Made by a program: the position numbers and the translations under genes
Notes under the pieces: model-generated
Database searches by the model: none
What the model saw: the letters and a program-made list of their open reading frames with translations, nothing else
Told to the model about the DNA's origin: nothing
In this document: piece after piece, positions 8,582-17,962 of the stretch
How the letters are laid out: each line of letters opens with the position of its first letter
How positions within the stretch are numbered: position 1 is the first letter of the stretch
Source of the DNA: Fuscibacter oryzae
GTDB taxonomy: Bacteria; Pseudomonadota; Alphaproteobacteria; Rhodobacterales; Rhodobacteraceae
DNA: 64,000 bases
Direction: 5' to 3'
NCBI RefSeq assembly: GCF_016765795.1
Contig: NZ_JAESVP010000006.1
Location: 186,001 to 250,000 of the forward strand

Positions 8582-9922
8582 ATGCGCGACCTGTCATCCC
8601 TGACCGATGCCCTTTTGGCCGCTGCCCGCCGCGCCGGGGCCGAAGCGGCCGATGCCATGGCGGTCGAGGGGCGGTCGGTTTCTATCGACATCCGGGCAGG
8701 CCGACTGGAACAGGCAGAGCGTGCCGAAGGCATCGATGTGGGTCTGCGAGTGCTGATCGGCGGGCAGCAGGCCTGCGTTTCCGCCTCTGACATCTCCTCC
8801 GCGACGCTGGAGCGTCTGGCAGAGCGCGCGGTTGCTATGGCCCGCGAAGCGCCGTCAGATCCTTATGCCGGACTGGCTGCGCCCGACCAGTTGGCGCGCG
8901 GCTGGGACATGGCAGCGCTGGATCTGTGCGATCCGACCGACGAACCCGCCGCCGCCATGCTGGAGGCTGATGCCCGCGCGGCAGAGTCTGCGGCAATGGC
9001 GCAAAAGGGAATCGTGCAGGTCGAGGCTTCGGCAGGATATTCGGTTCGCCAGTCGCATCTGGCGGCGACCAACGGCTTTCAGGGAGGCTATGCCCGCACC
9101 AGCCGCTCGGTTTCCGCCGTGGCCTTCACCGGCACCGGAACGGGGATGGAACGCGATTACGCCGGCGAGGCGCGGGTGTTTCAGGCCGACATGCCCGAGG
9201 CCGGCGGCATCGGCAGACTGGCGGCAGAGCGGGCGCTGGCGCGCGCCGGGGCAGTGAAGCCAAAGACCGGGCATTTCCCGGTGCTGTTTGATGAACGCAT
9301 CGCGGCGTCATTGGTGGGCCACATCCTGGGCGCGGTAAACGGGGCGGCGATTGCGCGGGGCGCAAGCTGGCTGCGCGATGCCTTGGGTCAGCAAATCCTG
9401 CCTACGGGCCTGTCGATCATCGAAGACCCGCTGCGCGCCCGCGTGTCGGGCAGCCGTCCGTTCGATGCCGAGGGCCTGCCCACCGCGCGCCGCGCCATTG
9501 TGCAGGACGGCATCCTGACCGGCTGGACACTTGATCTGGCGACGGGGCGGCAGTTGGGCATGGCGTCAACCGCGAATGCGGCGCGATCCACCTCCTCTCC
9601 ACCCTCGCCTGCCACCTCGAACATCGACCTGACGCAAGGCACGGCCAGCCGGGCCGAGCTGATCGCCCAGATGGGCACCGGGTTGCTGGTCACCTCGATG
9701 ATCGGATCGACCATCAACCCCACCACGGGCGATTACTCGCGCGGCGCTTCGGGTTTCTGGGTTGAGGGGGGCGAGATTCGCCATCCGGTCAACGAATGCA
9801 CCATCGCGGGCAACCTGCGCGACATGTTGCTGCGGATCATCCCGGCCAATGATGCCCGGATGCACCTTTCCATTCGCGTGCCTTCCATCCTGATCGACGG
9901 GATGACCCTTGCCGGAGCGTGA
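8582..9922 (+). CDS. pmbA: PmbA/TldE-family metalloprotease partner protein
   Basis: A 446-residue TldD/PmbA-family protein. In studied bacteria PmbA (TldE) pairs with TldD to form a peptidase that matures small modified peptides and degrades CcdA. Family segments are visible: the N-terminal Arg/Leu-rich helical domain, the central GASWLRDALGQQILP region, and the C-terminal MIGSTINPTTGDYSRGASG and NECTIAGNLRDML motifs. As expected for TldE, I see no HExxxH motif, which TldD carries. tldD is not in this window. The downstream phosphatase gene overlaps its end by 14 bp. Confidence 0.93.
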   Translation: MRDLSSLTDALLAAARRAGAEAADAMAVEGRSVSIDIRAGRLEQAERAEGIDVGLRVLIGGQQACVSASDISSATLERLAERAVAMAREAPSDPYAGLAAPDQLARGWDMAALDLCDPTDEPAAAMLEADARAAESAAMAQKGIVQVEASAGYSVRQSHLAATNGFQGGYARTSRSVSAVAFTGTGTGMERDYAGEARVFQADMPEAGGIGRLAAERALARAGAVKPKTGHFPVLFDERIAASLVGHILGAVNGAAIARGASWLRDALGQQILPTGLSIIEDPLRARVSGSRPFDAEGLPTARRAIVQDGILTGWTLDLATGRQLGMASTANAARSTSSPPSPATSNIDLTQGTASRAELIAQMGTGLLVTSMIGSTINPTTGDYSRGASGFWVEGGEIRHPVNECTIAGNLRDMLLRIIPANDARMHLSIRVPSILIDGMTLAGA

Positions 9923-10679
9923 CCTTTCCCTTCTGACCGAGGCGGCGCAAGAGGCCGGGCGGATTGCCCTGCGCTATTGGCAGGCCGATCCGCAGGTATG
10001 GGAAAAGCCGGGCCTTGGCCCGGTGACCGAGGCCGATCTGGCGGTGAACGATATGCTGCTGGCCCGCCTGTGCGGTGCCCGCCCCGGCTATGGCTGGTTG
10101 TCCGAGGAAAGCACGGATGATGGCAGCCGGCAGGATGCCGAACACCTGTTCATTATCGATCCGATCGATGGCACCCGTGCCTTTATTGCCGGCGAAAGTA
10201 CCTTTGCCGTATCGCTGGCGGTGGCCCATCGCGGGCAGGTGACGGCGGCGGTGGTGCATCTGCCCGCGCTGGGCCAGACCTATACCGCCCATGTCGGCGG
10301 CCCCGCCCTGAGGAACGGCGCACCTATCCACGCGACAAGCTGTGCCAGCGCCGCCGAGGCGCGGATTCTGGCCAGCAAGCCCGTACTTGCGTCGGAACAC
10401 TGGCATCAGGTTCCTGCCTTTGACCGCCATTTCCGCGCCTCTATCGCCTACCGGCTGGCACTGGTCGCGGATGGCAGCTTTGATGGCATGCTGAGTTTTC
10501 GGCCAAGCTGGGAATGGGATATTGCGGCGGGCCATCTGATTGCCACCTGCGCGGGCGCGGTGGTCAGCGATGCGAAGGGGCGGCCCATTTCCTACAATTC
10601 GCCGGCGGCCCGGTCGAACGGCATCATTGCCGCTGCCCCCGGCCTTCATGCCGATCTGGTCAGCCACCTGCGCGCCTGA
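9909..10679 (+). CDS. CysQ-like 3'(2'),5'-bisphosphate nucleotidase / inositol monophosphatase family
   Basis: A 256-residue member of the lithium-sensitive Mg-dependent phosphatase family. Metal-binding elements are SEES at residues 65-68 and DPIDGT at 84-89, plus the C-terminal WEWDIAAGH. These features suit CysQ, which removes 3'-phosphoadenosine 5'-phosphate, but inositol-monophosphatase activity cannot be excluded. The most likely start is a TTG at 9909, overlapping pmbA by 14 bp. No ATG occurs before the conserved N-terminal helices (next Met at residue 49). It is co-transcribed with pmbA and followed by a bidirectional terminator. Confidence 0.85.
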   Translation: MPERDLSLLTEAAQEAGRIALRYWQADPQVWEKPGLGPVTEADLAVNDMLLARLCGARPGYGWLSEESTDDGSRQDAEHLFIIDPIDGTRAFIAGESTFAVSLAVAHRGQVTAAVVHLPALGQTYTAHVGGPALRNGAPIHATSCASAAEARILASKPVLASEHWHQVPAFDRHFRASIAYRLALVADGSFDGMLSFRPSWEWDIAAGHLIATCAGAVVSDAKGRPISYNSPAARSNGIIAAAPGLHADLVSHLRA

Positions 10680-10701
10680 CCCGTTTGCACCCCGATTTGC
10701 A

Positions 10702-10757
10702 CCTTTGGAAATACTCTGCAGGGGGTGCGGGGGGGGCGCGAAGCCCCCCGCCTTTTT
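10702..10757. repeat. Hairpin repeat element, copy 1, also serving as terminator
   Basis: It reads AAATACTCTGCAGGGGG, TGC, then a G8-loop-C6 hairpin (GCGAAG loop, 10727-10751) followed by TTTTT at 10753-10757. On the reverse strand this is the same element as the copies at 19664, 25341, 49558, 57936 and 62100: a G/C hairpin followed by CCCCC...AGTATTT. It lies between convergent genes (the CysQ-like gene and the helicase) and with its T run should end transcription on the plus strand. Confidence 0.75.
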
Positions 10758-10771
10758 CAGATCAGGCCAGT

Positions 10772-13186
10772 TCAGCCGCGCGGCTTTTTCGGCGGGGTGA
10801 ACCGCTTGGACGTATCGCGTGCATCCTTGGGGGCGGCGGCGGGCTTGGCGCGGGCAAAGGGCTTTTTGCCGTCGGTGTCGCGGCTTTTGAAGCCACCCGG
10901 TTTTGCCGGTGCCCCCTCACGTTTTACAAAGGGGCGCGCGTCGTCGCCCTTCGGGGCATAGGGGCGCTTTTCACCATCTGGCCGGGCCGGCCGGGCGCCA
11001 CCTTCGGCAGAGTGCGACTTGTAGCCACCCGAGCGTGCCGGTTTGTCGGCGCTGCCACCGTGGCTTTTGAAACCGGTGGAGCGGGTCTTCTTGTCATCGG
11101 GCGACCAGCGCGGCTTGCGGTCGGCATCCGCCCGCTCTTCACGCGGCGCATAGGGGCGACGCTCGGTCGCTTCGCGCGGGGCATAGGGCTTGCGGTCACC
11201 ATCGGCGCGGGGTGCGTAGGGTTTCCGCTCTGCGCCTTCGCGCGGGGCATAAGGTTTCCGCTCACCATCCTCACGCGGGGCGCGCGGGGTGTAAGGCTTG
11301 CGGTCACCGTCAGCGCGGGGCGCATAGGGTTTCCGCTCTGCCCCGTCGCGGGGGGCATAGGGCTTGCGATCTTCGCGCGGGGTATAGGGTTTGCGGTCGC
11401 CGTCTTCGCGAGGCGTATAGGGCTTGCGCGGGGTCGGAGCGTCAGCAGTTTCGCCGTCTTCGACAAAGCGCGGCGGCTTGGGCGTATAGGGTGCGCGGTC
11501 GCTGCGTTCTGGGCGCGGGGCGCGTTCGGTCCGCTCCGCACGCTCTGGGCGCGCGCTGCCATAGGGCTTGCGTTCCGGGCGGGCGGGGCGGGCATCCAGA
11601 TCGGGCTCGCCCTCGATCCGGTCCATCACCAGATCGGTGTCAAGCTGGGTCTGGGTGCCAAAACGGCTGGCCATGGCCTCAGCAATCTGGACGAAGCTTT
11701 GGTCTTGCTGCACGCGGATCGCGCCGATCGAATCCTTGGCGATGCCGCCGGCATCACAGATTTTCGGCAACAGCCAGCGCGCCTCGGCGCGGCCCGTGTG
11801 GCCGACCGACAGTCGGAACCAGACCGAGGCGCCGAATTCGCCACGCGGACGTGCCGGGGCAGCAGCAGCGGTGGGCACGGCGGCGTCCGACAGAACCTCG
11901 GGGGCCGAGCGGCCTTCGCGCCACAGGCGGATGAAGGCGGCGGCGACCTGTTCGGCGCCATAGGTGTCCAGCAGGGTGTTCGCCAGATCAGCCTCTTCGC
12001 CCGCAGCAATCGACAGGATGGGGTGGGCGACCAGACGTTCGTCATCCTTGGCCTGCACTTCATCGGCCGACGGCGGCTTGCCCCATTCGGCGGTGACTTG
12101 CGCCGCTTGCAGGATGCGGCTGGCCTTCTTGAATTCGGCGGGCGGCACGATCAGGACCGAGGTGCCCTTCTTGCCCGCGCGACCCGTGCGGCCCGAACGG
12201 TGCAGCAGGGTTTCGGGGTTGGTCGGCAGATCGGCATGGATCACCAGTTCCAGCCCCGGCAGGTCGATGCCGCGCGCGGCGACGTCGGTGGCAATGCACA
12301 CACGGGCACGGCCATCGCGCAGGGCTTGCAGCGCGTGGCTGCGCTCGGCCTGGGAAAGTTCACCCGACAGGGCCACGACCTGAAAGCCCCGGTTGCCCAT
12401 GCGGGCGAACAGGTGGTTCACATTGGCGCGGGTTTTGCAGAACACGATGGCGGTCTGCGATTCATGCAGGCGCAGCACGTTGAAAATCGCGTGTTCCTTG
12501 TCGCGCGGCAGAACCGACAGCGCCTGATACGAAATGTCGATGTGCTGACGCGATTCGCCGGCAACCTGAACCCGCGCGGCATCGCGCTGGAAGGTGCGGG
12601 CCAGCTTTTCAATCTCTTTCGGCACGGTGGCCGAGAACATCAGCGTGCGGCGGGTTTCGGGCGCGGCGCCCAGGATGAATTCCAGATCCTCGGCAAAGCC
12701 CAGGTCCAGCATCTCATCCGCTTCGTCCAGAACCACAGCCTTCAGCTGCGACAGATCAAGGCTGCCACGCTCGATATGGTCGCGCAAACGGCCGGGCGTG
12801 CCGACGACGACATGCGCGCCGCGGTCCAGCGCACGGCGTTCGGTGCGGTAATCCATGCCGCCAACGCAGGTGGCCAGATGGGCACCCGCAGGGCCGTAGA
12901 GCCATTCGAATTCGCGTGCGACCTGAAGGGCCAGTTCGCGGGTGGGGGCTACGACCAGCGCAATCGGCTTGTCGGCGAACAGCAGGGTGTCCTGGCCATT
13001 CAGAATCTCTGGCGAGATCGCAAGCCCGAAGGCCACGGTCTTGCCCGAGCCGGTCTGGGCCGAAACCAGCAGGTCGCGGCCAGCAAGCGCTGGGGCCGAG
13101 ACGGCCTCTTGCACGGGGGTCAGGCTGTCATAGCCCTTGGCGGAAAGTGCCGCGGCCAAAGGCGCGGCAAGCATCATGTCGGTCAT
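10772..13186 (-). CDS. DEAD-box RNA helicase with long Arg/Lys/Pro-rich repeat tail
   Basis: An 804-residue ATP-dependent RNA helicase. The core has AQTGSGKT (Walker A, residues 43-50), LDEADEML (DEAD box), SAT, and HRSGRTGRAG (motif VI). It is followed by a DbpA/CsdA-like RNA-binding domain. From about residue 480 to the end the protein is low-complexity and very basic, with repeats of the type RKPY(A/T)PR. Such tails bind RNA and promote condensates in other helicases. The ATG at 13186 has AGGA upstream; an ATG eight codons earlier is also possible. Roles in cold adaptation or ribosome assembly are inferred from the family. Confidence 0.92.
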   Translation of the reverse strand: MTDMMLAAPLAAALSAKGYDSLTPVQEAVSAPALAGRDLLVSAQTGSGKTVAFGLAISPEILNGQDTLLFADKPIALVVAPTRELALQVAREFEWLYGPAGAHLATCVGGMDYRTERRALDRGAHVVVGTPGRLRDHIERGSLDLSQLKAVVLDEADEMLDLGFAEDLEFILGAAPETRRTLMFSATVPKEIEKLARTFQRDAARVQVAGESRQHIDISYQALSVLPRDKEHAIFNVLRLHESQTAIVFCKTRANVNHLFARMGNRGFQVVALSGELSQAERSHALQALRDGRARVCIATDVAARGIDLPGLELVIHADLPTNPETLLHRSGRTGRAGKKGTSVLIVPPAEFKKASRILQAAQVTAEWGKPPSADEVQAKDDERLVAHPILSIAAGEEADLANTLLDTYGAEQVAAAFIRLWREGRSAPEVLSDAAVPTAAAAPARPRGEFGASVWFRLSVGHTGRAEARWLLPKICDAGGIAKDSIGAIRVQQDQSFVQIAEAMASRFGTQTQLDTDLVMDRIEGEPDLDARPARPERKPYGSARPERAERTERAPRPERSDRAPYTPKPPRFVEDGETADAPTPRKPYTPREDGDRKPYTPREDRKPYAPRDGAERKPYAPRADGDRKPYTPRAPREDGERKPYAPREGAERKPYAPRADGDRKPYAPREATERRPYAPREERADADRKPRWSPDDKKTRSTGFKSHGGSADKPARSGGYKSHSAEGGARPARPDGEKRPYAPKGDDARPFVKREGAPAKPGGFKSRDTDGKKPFARAKPAAAPKDARDTSKRFTPPKKPRG
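11120..11440 (-). repeat. Coding repeat tract (RKPY-A/T-PR units) in the helicase tail
   Basis: About ten imperfect copies of a unit encoding (D/E)RKPY(A/T)PR(E/A)(D/G) occur at roughly 24-36-bp spacing. The repeated DNA phrase on the plus strand is a variant of GGCATAGGGTTTGCGGTC. Unit length varies in multiples of three, so it expands and contracts in frame. It belongs to the helicase gene and is not a CRISPR array. Confidence 0.85.
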
Positions 13187-13340
13187 GTTTTTGTCCTGTG
13201 GGGGCGGCATCGCGCCCGTGAGCCATTTATCGGCACCACATCCCCCGGCAGAGCGGCCTCCCTATGCCGTCTGCGCCCGAACCTTTCGCGCCGAAGCGCC
13301 CCACATAGGGGGGAATCATCGGTCTGTATAGGGGGCTGTG

Positions 13341-14594
13341 CTAGCTTTCGCGGAAGGCAAGGCGGAAATAGTCGGTCAGGGGCCGGGTCAGATAGGCCAA
13401 CGCCGACCGCGCCCCCGTTTCCACCAGCGCCTGTACCGGCATTCCGGGAACCAGCCGGTCGGTCTGGCCGGGGGGAATCGCCACCTCGGCCCGGTAATAG
13501 CCGACGTGACTGTCGGGGTCGGTCAGGATATCGGGCGAGATGGTCAGCAGGCTGCCCATGATTTCTGGCGTGCTGCGACCGGGCAGCGCCGTCAGGATCA
13601 GGCGCACCGGCTGGCCCGGGGCGACCTGATCGATGTCGGTCGGCGCGATGCGCAGGGTGGCAATCAGCGGCCGGTCTTGCGGCACAATCGCCAGAACCGT
13701 CTGGCCCGCGCCAATCACCGCTTGCTGACCCGTGATCTGCAAGCCCAGAACGGTGCCCGACACCGGCGCGCGCAGGGTCAGCCGCGCCAGTTGCGCGGCA
13801 AGGCTGACGCAGCGCTCTGCCAATTCGGCCTCTCGCGGGGTTTGGTCGCGCAGGGCATCGGCGGCCTCGGTGCGCCGTTCATCGGCAAGGCGCAGGATTT
13901 CCAGACGCACCTCGGTGGCGCGGCCTTCGGCTTGGGCCCGGCCTGCGCGGGCCTCTCCCAGATCACCCTGCAACTGCGCGAGCTGGCGGTCCAGCGCAGA
14001 GACACGGGCGCTTTGGGTCAGGCCCTTGTCGCGCAGGTCGCGCTGGGTGGCCAGATCTTGCTCGGTCAGCGTAATCTGGCGTGCAAGCGAGGTTTCCTGT
14101 GCGCGGATGCCGGTGGTTTGCGCCGCGATCTGGTCCAGTCGCTGGCGGAGTTGCGCGATCTGGTGGGTGATCATGTCTTGCCGCGCAGAGAAAAGGGCAA
14201 GCTGTTCATCTGCAAGGGCGCTGCCCTGAAGGTCGGGCGGGAAGGCGGGGGCAGGTGTGCCATCGCGTTCCGCCAACAGGCGGGCGCGGCCTGCCCGCAG
14301 GCTTTGCAACTGCGCCTGTGCCGCGCGCAGGTTCGAGGAAACTTGCGCACCGTCCAGCCGGATCAGGATTTGACCCGACACCACGCTTTCCCCCTCGGCC
14401 ACCATAACCGCAGCGACCAGCCCGCCATCGGGGTGCTGCACGATCTGGCGGTTGCGCTCCACCTCGATCCGGCCAGCGACGACGACGGCACCATCGATGC
14501 GGGCAAGGCTGGCCCAAAGGCCAAGGCCCAGAATCAGAATGGCCAGCGTTGCAAGGCCGACAAGTGCGGGGCGGCGGGCGGAGAGGCTGGTCAT
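13341..14594 (-). CDS. HlyD/PrtE-type type I secretion membrane fusion protein
   Basis: A 417-residue periplasmic adaptor with one N-terminal membrane helix (about residues 12-30). A short lipoyl-like half follows, then a long coiled-coil hairpin rich in Gln, Ala, Arg and Leu (about 90-290), and a C-terminal beta-barrel domain with a PGMPVQALVETG motif near the end. It would connect the ABC exporter to an outer-membrane TolC channel. It overlaps the exporter gene by 4 bp and is translated after it. No TolC gene or RTX substrate gene is adjacent, so the cargo is unknown. Confidence 0.93.
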   Translation of the reverse strand: MTSLSARRPALVGLATLAILILGLGLWASLARIDGAVVVAGRIEVERNRQIVQHPDGGLVAAVMVAEGESVVSGQILIRLDGAQVSSNLRAAQAQLQSLRAGRARLLAERDGTPAPAFPPDLQGSALADEQLALFSARQDMITHQIAQLRQRLDQIAAQTTGIRAQETSLARQITLTEQDLATQRDLRDKGLTQSARVSALDRQLAQLQGDLGEARAGRAQAEGRATEVRLEILRLADERRTEAADALRDQTPREAELAERCVSLAAQLARLTLRAPVSGTVLGLQITGQQAVIGAGQTVLAIVPQDRPLIATLRIAPTDIDQVAPGQPVRLILTALPGRSTPEIMGSLLTISPDILTDPDSHVGYYRAEVAIPPGQTDRLVPGMPVQALVETGARSALAYLTRPLTDYFRLAFRES

Positions 14595-16405
14595 GCACCA
14601 GCCCCCGGCGCGATGGCGCGCAGGCCGGGCAGGGCGGGGCGCAGGGTTTGCTGCAACACTGCCTCACGCGGGCCAAGGGCGTGGACCCGGCCCTGATCCA
14701 GCATCATCAGCAGATCGCAGCCCTGCACCTGCGCGACCTGATGCGCAAAGAGAATGACGATGCCGCCGCCCGCGCGATGTGTCAGCAGCGCCTCCTCCAG
14801 CGCCTGTTGCCCGGCGGCATCCAGATTGGCATGGGGTTCGTCCAGCACCAGCACCACCGGATCGCCGTAAAGGGCGCGGGCAAGGCCGATCAACTGGGTT
14901 TGGCCACCTGACAACGGACCACCCTGTGCCGAGACCGGGGTGTCATAGCCAAGGGGTAGCCGCAGAATCATGTCATGTGCGCCCGCGCGATGCGCGGCAC
15001 TGATGATTGCGCCGGGCGCGGGCACCAGATCAAGTCGGGCGATGTTGTCCGCCACCGTGCCTTCGAACAGGTGCAGGCGCTGCGGCACATAGCCGATAAG
15101 GCGGCCATAGCCGTCCGGGCCAAATTGGTCAGGCGTGGCCCCATCCAGCCGGACAGTGCCCGCTGCCGCAGGCCAGGCCCCGGCTAACGCCCGCGCAAGG
15201 CTGCTTTTGCCCGCACCAGATGGGCCGAGAACCCCAAGGCTTTGCCCCGGTTCCAGCCGGAAGGTTACGCTGCGCAACACGGGCGTATCGCCGCCGGGGG
15301 GAACGATGGTCAGGCCCTGCACCTCCAGCCGGGGGGCGGGGCGGGGCAGGGGGCTGCGATCTTGCGCCGGGGGCGTGCTGGCCAAAAGTGCCGACAGGCG
15401 GCGGTACGCCTCTTGCCCGCGGATGATCAGGTGCCAGTGGGCGATGACCTGCTCGACCGGCTGCAAACTGCGCCCCAACAGGACCGAACCTGCCACCATG
15501 GCCCCGGCGCTGAGCGCGCCTTCAAGGACGAGCAGGGCCCCTAGCCCCAGCATGGCCGATTGCAGCACCATCCGCAGGATGCGCGACAGGGCGGCAATGG
15601 CCGCCGCCCGGTCCGCCGCCCGCATCAATGCGGTCAGCGCGGCACGGCGGCGATCCTTCCAGCGCAGGCTCGCGGGGCCGGTCATGCCAAGGCCGCGCAG
15701 CCCTTCGGCCTGACGCAGCATTTCGGCCACCTGCGCCTCTGCCCGCAGGTGGTTGAGGTTCGCGCTGTTGCTGGCCGCCGATGTCGCGCTGCGGGTCAGC
15801 ACGGCAAGTCCCCACAGCACCATCGCCCCGGCCAGCGCCAGCCAACCCAGTGGCGCGCCAAAAGCGAACAGGATAGCCAGAAACAACGGACACCACGGCA
15901 GATCGAAGACATGCGCCATGACCGGCGAAGTCCACAGCCGCTGCACTGCGTCCAGATCCTGCAAGGCTATCCGGGCTGCCGCATCCTCGGGCTGCCGAGC
16001 CAGCCGCGTTTGCGCCGCAGACAGCACCCGCGCCTCGATCCGGCTCTGCAAAGCGGCTCCAAGACGCGCCAGAATCCGCCCCCGCGCATGCTCGACCAGG
16101 CCCATGGCGGCGAACAGCCCCGCCGCCAGCACCGACAGGGCCACCAGCGTCGGCTGCGATCGGCTGGTCAGAACCCGGTCATAGACCTGCAACATATAGA
16201 CCGGCCCGGTCAGCAACAGCAGGTTGACCGCAACCGAAAACAGCCCGACCAGCACCAAAAGCCCGGTCGGCTCCACCCGCAATTCTGTCCGGCCCCATTG
16301 CACCTTGCCCAAGATAACAACCTGTCTCCGCCCTTGGGCGGCAAAAAAACACCACCCCAGGCCGGATACTGCCGTCGCCGGTTGCCACGGGTCGGCGGGC
16401 AGCAT
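14591..16405 (-). CDS. Type I secretion ABC exporter (PrtD family permease/ATPase)
   Basis: A 604-residue fused permease-ATPase of type I secretion. The N-terminal half has about six membrane helices (first near residues 48-68, GLLVLVGLFSVAVNLLLLTG). The ATPase half has Walker A GPSGAGKSS, signature LSGGQTQLIGLARAL and Walker B VVLVLDEPHANLD. The PrtD family exports RTX proteases, lipases or S-layer-like proteins without cleaving a leader. The ATG at 16405 is preceded by AGGGGAAG; a GTG at 16303 would give a more typical N-terminus and remains possible. It is divergent from mlaA. Confidence 0.93.
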   Translation of the reverse strand: MLPADPWQPATAVSGLGWCFFAAQGRRQVVILGKVQWGRTELRVEPTGLLVLVGLFSVAVNLLLLTGPVYMLQVYDRVLTSRSQPTLVALSVLAAGLFAAMGLVEHARGRILARLGAALQSRIEARVLSAAQTRLARQPEDAAARIALQDLDAVQRLWTSPVMAHVFDLPWCPLFLAILFAFGAPLGWLALAGAMVLWGLAVLTRSATSAASNSANLNHLRAEAQVAEMLRQAEGLRGLGMTGPASLRWKDRRRAALTALMRAADRAAAIAALSRILRMVLQSAMLGLGALLVLEGALSAGAMVAGSVLLGRSLQPVEQVIAHWHLIIRGQEAYRRLSALLASTPPAQDRSPLPRPAPRLEVQGLTIVPPGGDTPVLRSVTFRLEPGQSLGVLGPSGAGKSSLARALAGAWPAAAGTVRLDGATPDQFGPDGYGRLIGYVPQRLHLFEGTVADNIARLDLVPAPGAIISAAHRAGAHDMILRLPLGYDTPVSAQGGPLSGGQTQLIGLARALYGDPVVLVLDEPHANLDAAGQQALEEALLTHRAGGGIVILFAHQVAQVQGCDLLMMLDQGRVHALGPREAVLQQTLRPALPGLRAIAPGAGA

Positions 16406-16475
16406 ATCCGTTGACTTCCCCTGACCAAAACCGGGGGCTGTCGTGCGGAAGGGTCGGGCTGACCATAGGATCGTG

Positions 16476-17240
16476 ATGCTTGAGAATGTGTTTCAATGCG
16501 CCTTCCGCGCCCGAAATTTTATGTGGCTGCTGGCGGTCACCGCGCTGACAGCCTGTGGCCCGGCCCCGGTGGCGCAGGGGATCAATGACCCATATGAGCA
16601 GACCAACCGCAACATCCATCAGATAAACTTGGCGGTTGACCGCAATGTGGTGCGGCCGGTGTCGCGCCTTTTTGGCGATGGTGACGGCTTTGTGCTGCGC
16701 CGGGCCAAGAATTTCGCGGGCAACTTGTCGGTGCCGGGCACGGTGGTGAACAATCTGCTGCAACTTCGCATTGCCGATGCCGGGCAGAACACCCTGCGAT
16801 TCGCGGTGAATTCGACATTTGGTCTCGCCGGGCTGTTCGACCCGGCAGGCACTTTGGGTGTCGCGCCGAAGCCGACCGATTTCGGTGAAACGCTGCATGT
16901 CTGGGGGGTCGGCGAAGGGCCTTACATGGAGGTGCCGCTGGTTGGCCCCTCAACTGCGCGGGATACGCTGGGCACGGCGGTTGATCTGGTGATCAATCCG
17001 ACGAACCTTTTGCCAGAGCCAGAAGTCTATGTCGGTGTGGCAGCCAAACTCGCCTCACGGCTGGGTGATCGGGCACGCTATTCCGGCACGGTCGATTCCA
17101 TTCTATATGACAGTGCGGACAGCTATGCGCAGACCCGGCTTTTGTACCTGCAAAACCGCAGGTTCGAACTGGGCAAGGGCAAACCTGCCGATGCTGCAAC
17201 CGGTTTTGTCGATCCTTACGAGGACCCCTATGGACAATGA
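16476..17240 (+). CDS. mlaA: MlaA/VacJ family outer-membrane lipoprotein
   Basis: A 254-residue lipoprotein. Residues 1-27 form a signal with lipobox LTAC, so Cys27 is the lipidated residue. The mature protein starts with the family's NDPYEQTNRNIHQINLAVDR segment and contains the hydrophobic FAVNSTFGLAGLFDPA helix. MlaA sits with porins in the outer membrane and removes misplaced phospholipids from the outer leaflet. The ATG at 16476 has AGGA 5 bases upstream; in-frame starts at 16443 or 16521 are less likely. It overlaps mlaC by 11 bp. The MlaFED permease genes are not in this window. Confidence 0.93.
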   Translation: MLENVFQCAFRARNFMWLLAVTALTACGPAPVAQGINDPYEQTNRNIHQINLAVDRNVVRPVSRLFGDGDGFVLRRAKNFAGNLSVPGTVVNNLLQLRIADAGQNTLRFAVNSTFGLAGLFDPAGTLGVAPKPTDFGETLHVWGVGEGPYMEVPLVGPSTARDTLGTAVDLVINPTNLLPEPEVYVGVAAKLASRLGDRARYSGTVDSILYDSADSYAQTRLLYLQNRRFELGKGKPADAATGFVDPYEDPYGQ

Positions 17241-17844
17241 TTTCTCACAGCTGTCGCGCCGCCGTTTTGCGGCCGGGCTTGCTCTTGGGTCGGTGGCGCT
17301 GGCTTTGCCGCTGCCGCTCAGGGCGCTGACCGTCGATGAGGCGCGCGGTCTGGTGGACCGGGTGGTCGGCGACATCAATAAGGTGATCAACTCTGGCCGC
17401 TCCGAGACCGCGATGTATGGCGATTTCGAACGGATATTCTCGAAATACGCCGATGTGCCGGTGATTGCGCGCTCTGCCCTGGGTGTGGCCGCGCGGTCGG
17501 CCAGCAAGGCGCAGATGGCGGCGTTCACCAAGGCCTATCAGGGCTATCTGTCGCGCAAATATGGCAAAAGGTTCCGCGAATTCATCGGCGGCAAGATCGA
17601 AGTCACCGGCGCCCAGCCGATCAAAAGCTATTACGAGGTCATCTCGATGGCTTACCTTCAGGGCGAACAGCCGTTCGAGGTACGTTGGCAGGTGTCGGAC
17701 AAATCGGGCAAGAACCTGTTTTTCAACATCATCATCGAAGGGGTGAACATGCTGGCCAGCGAGCGGGCAGAAGTTGGCGCCCTGCTCGACAAGCGCAAGG
17801 GCGACCTTGACGCGATGATCGCAGACTTGCAGACCGCTATCTGA
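17230..17844 (+). CDS. mlaC: MlaC/Ttg2D phospholipid-binding periplasmic protein
   Basis: A 204-residue periplasmic shuttle of the Mla pathway. It carries phospholipid between outer-membrane MlaA and the inner-membrane MlaFEDB transporter. The N-terminus has a twin-arginine type signal (Ser-Arg-Arg-Arg-Phe near residues 9-13, then a hydrophobic stretch ending LRA). Tat export is unusual for MlaC in enterobacteria. Conserved features include the KYGKRFREF and SYYEVISMAYLQG segments. The ATG at 17230 overlaps the end of mlaA by 11 bp and has GAGG upstream, so the two genes are translationally linked. Confidence 0.92.
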   Translation: MDNDFSQLSRRRFAAGLALGSVALALPLPLRALTVDEARGLVDRVVGDINKVINSGRSETAMYGDFERIFSKYADVPVIARSALGVAARSASKAQMAAFTKAYQGYLSRKYGKRFREFIGGKIEVTGAQPIKSYYEVISMAYLQGEQPFEVRWQVSDKSGKNLFFNIIIEGVNMLASERAEVGALLDKRKGDLDAMIADLQTAI

Positions 17845-17962
17845 CCAAGGGTTGAAGCCAGAGCATTGACGGCGCTGCATGGCGGCCCTGCTTTGTGGGC
17901 ATTTGTCAGCAGCCCCCTGCGCCTGTTATCGCAAACAGGAAACCCTGATCCGAGATATAGCT

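Noticed and set aside
11120-11440. CRISPR-like regular repeats
   Set aside because: The units are imperfect, vary in multiples of three, have no unique spacers and encode RKPYxPR in the helicase frame.
10514-13561. A 1015-codon open frame on the plus strand across the helicase gene
   Set aside because: It is the antisense shadow of a high-G+C gene with strong third-position bias. The translation is Arg/Gly/Ala-rich with no domain, while the minus strand encodes an intact DEAD-box helicase.
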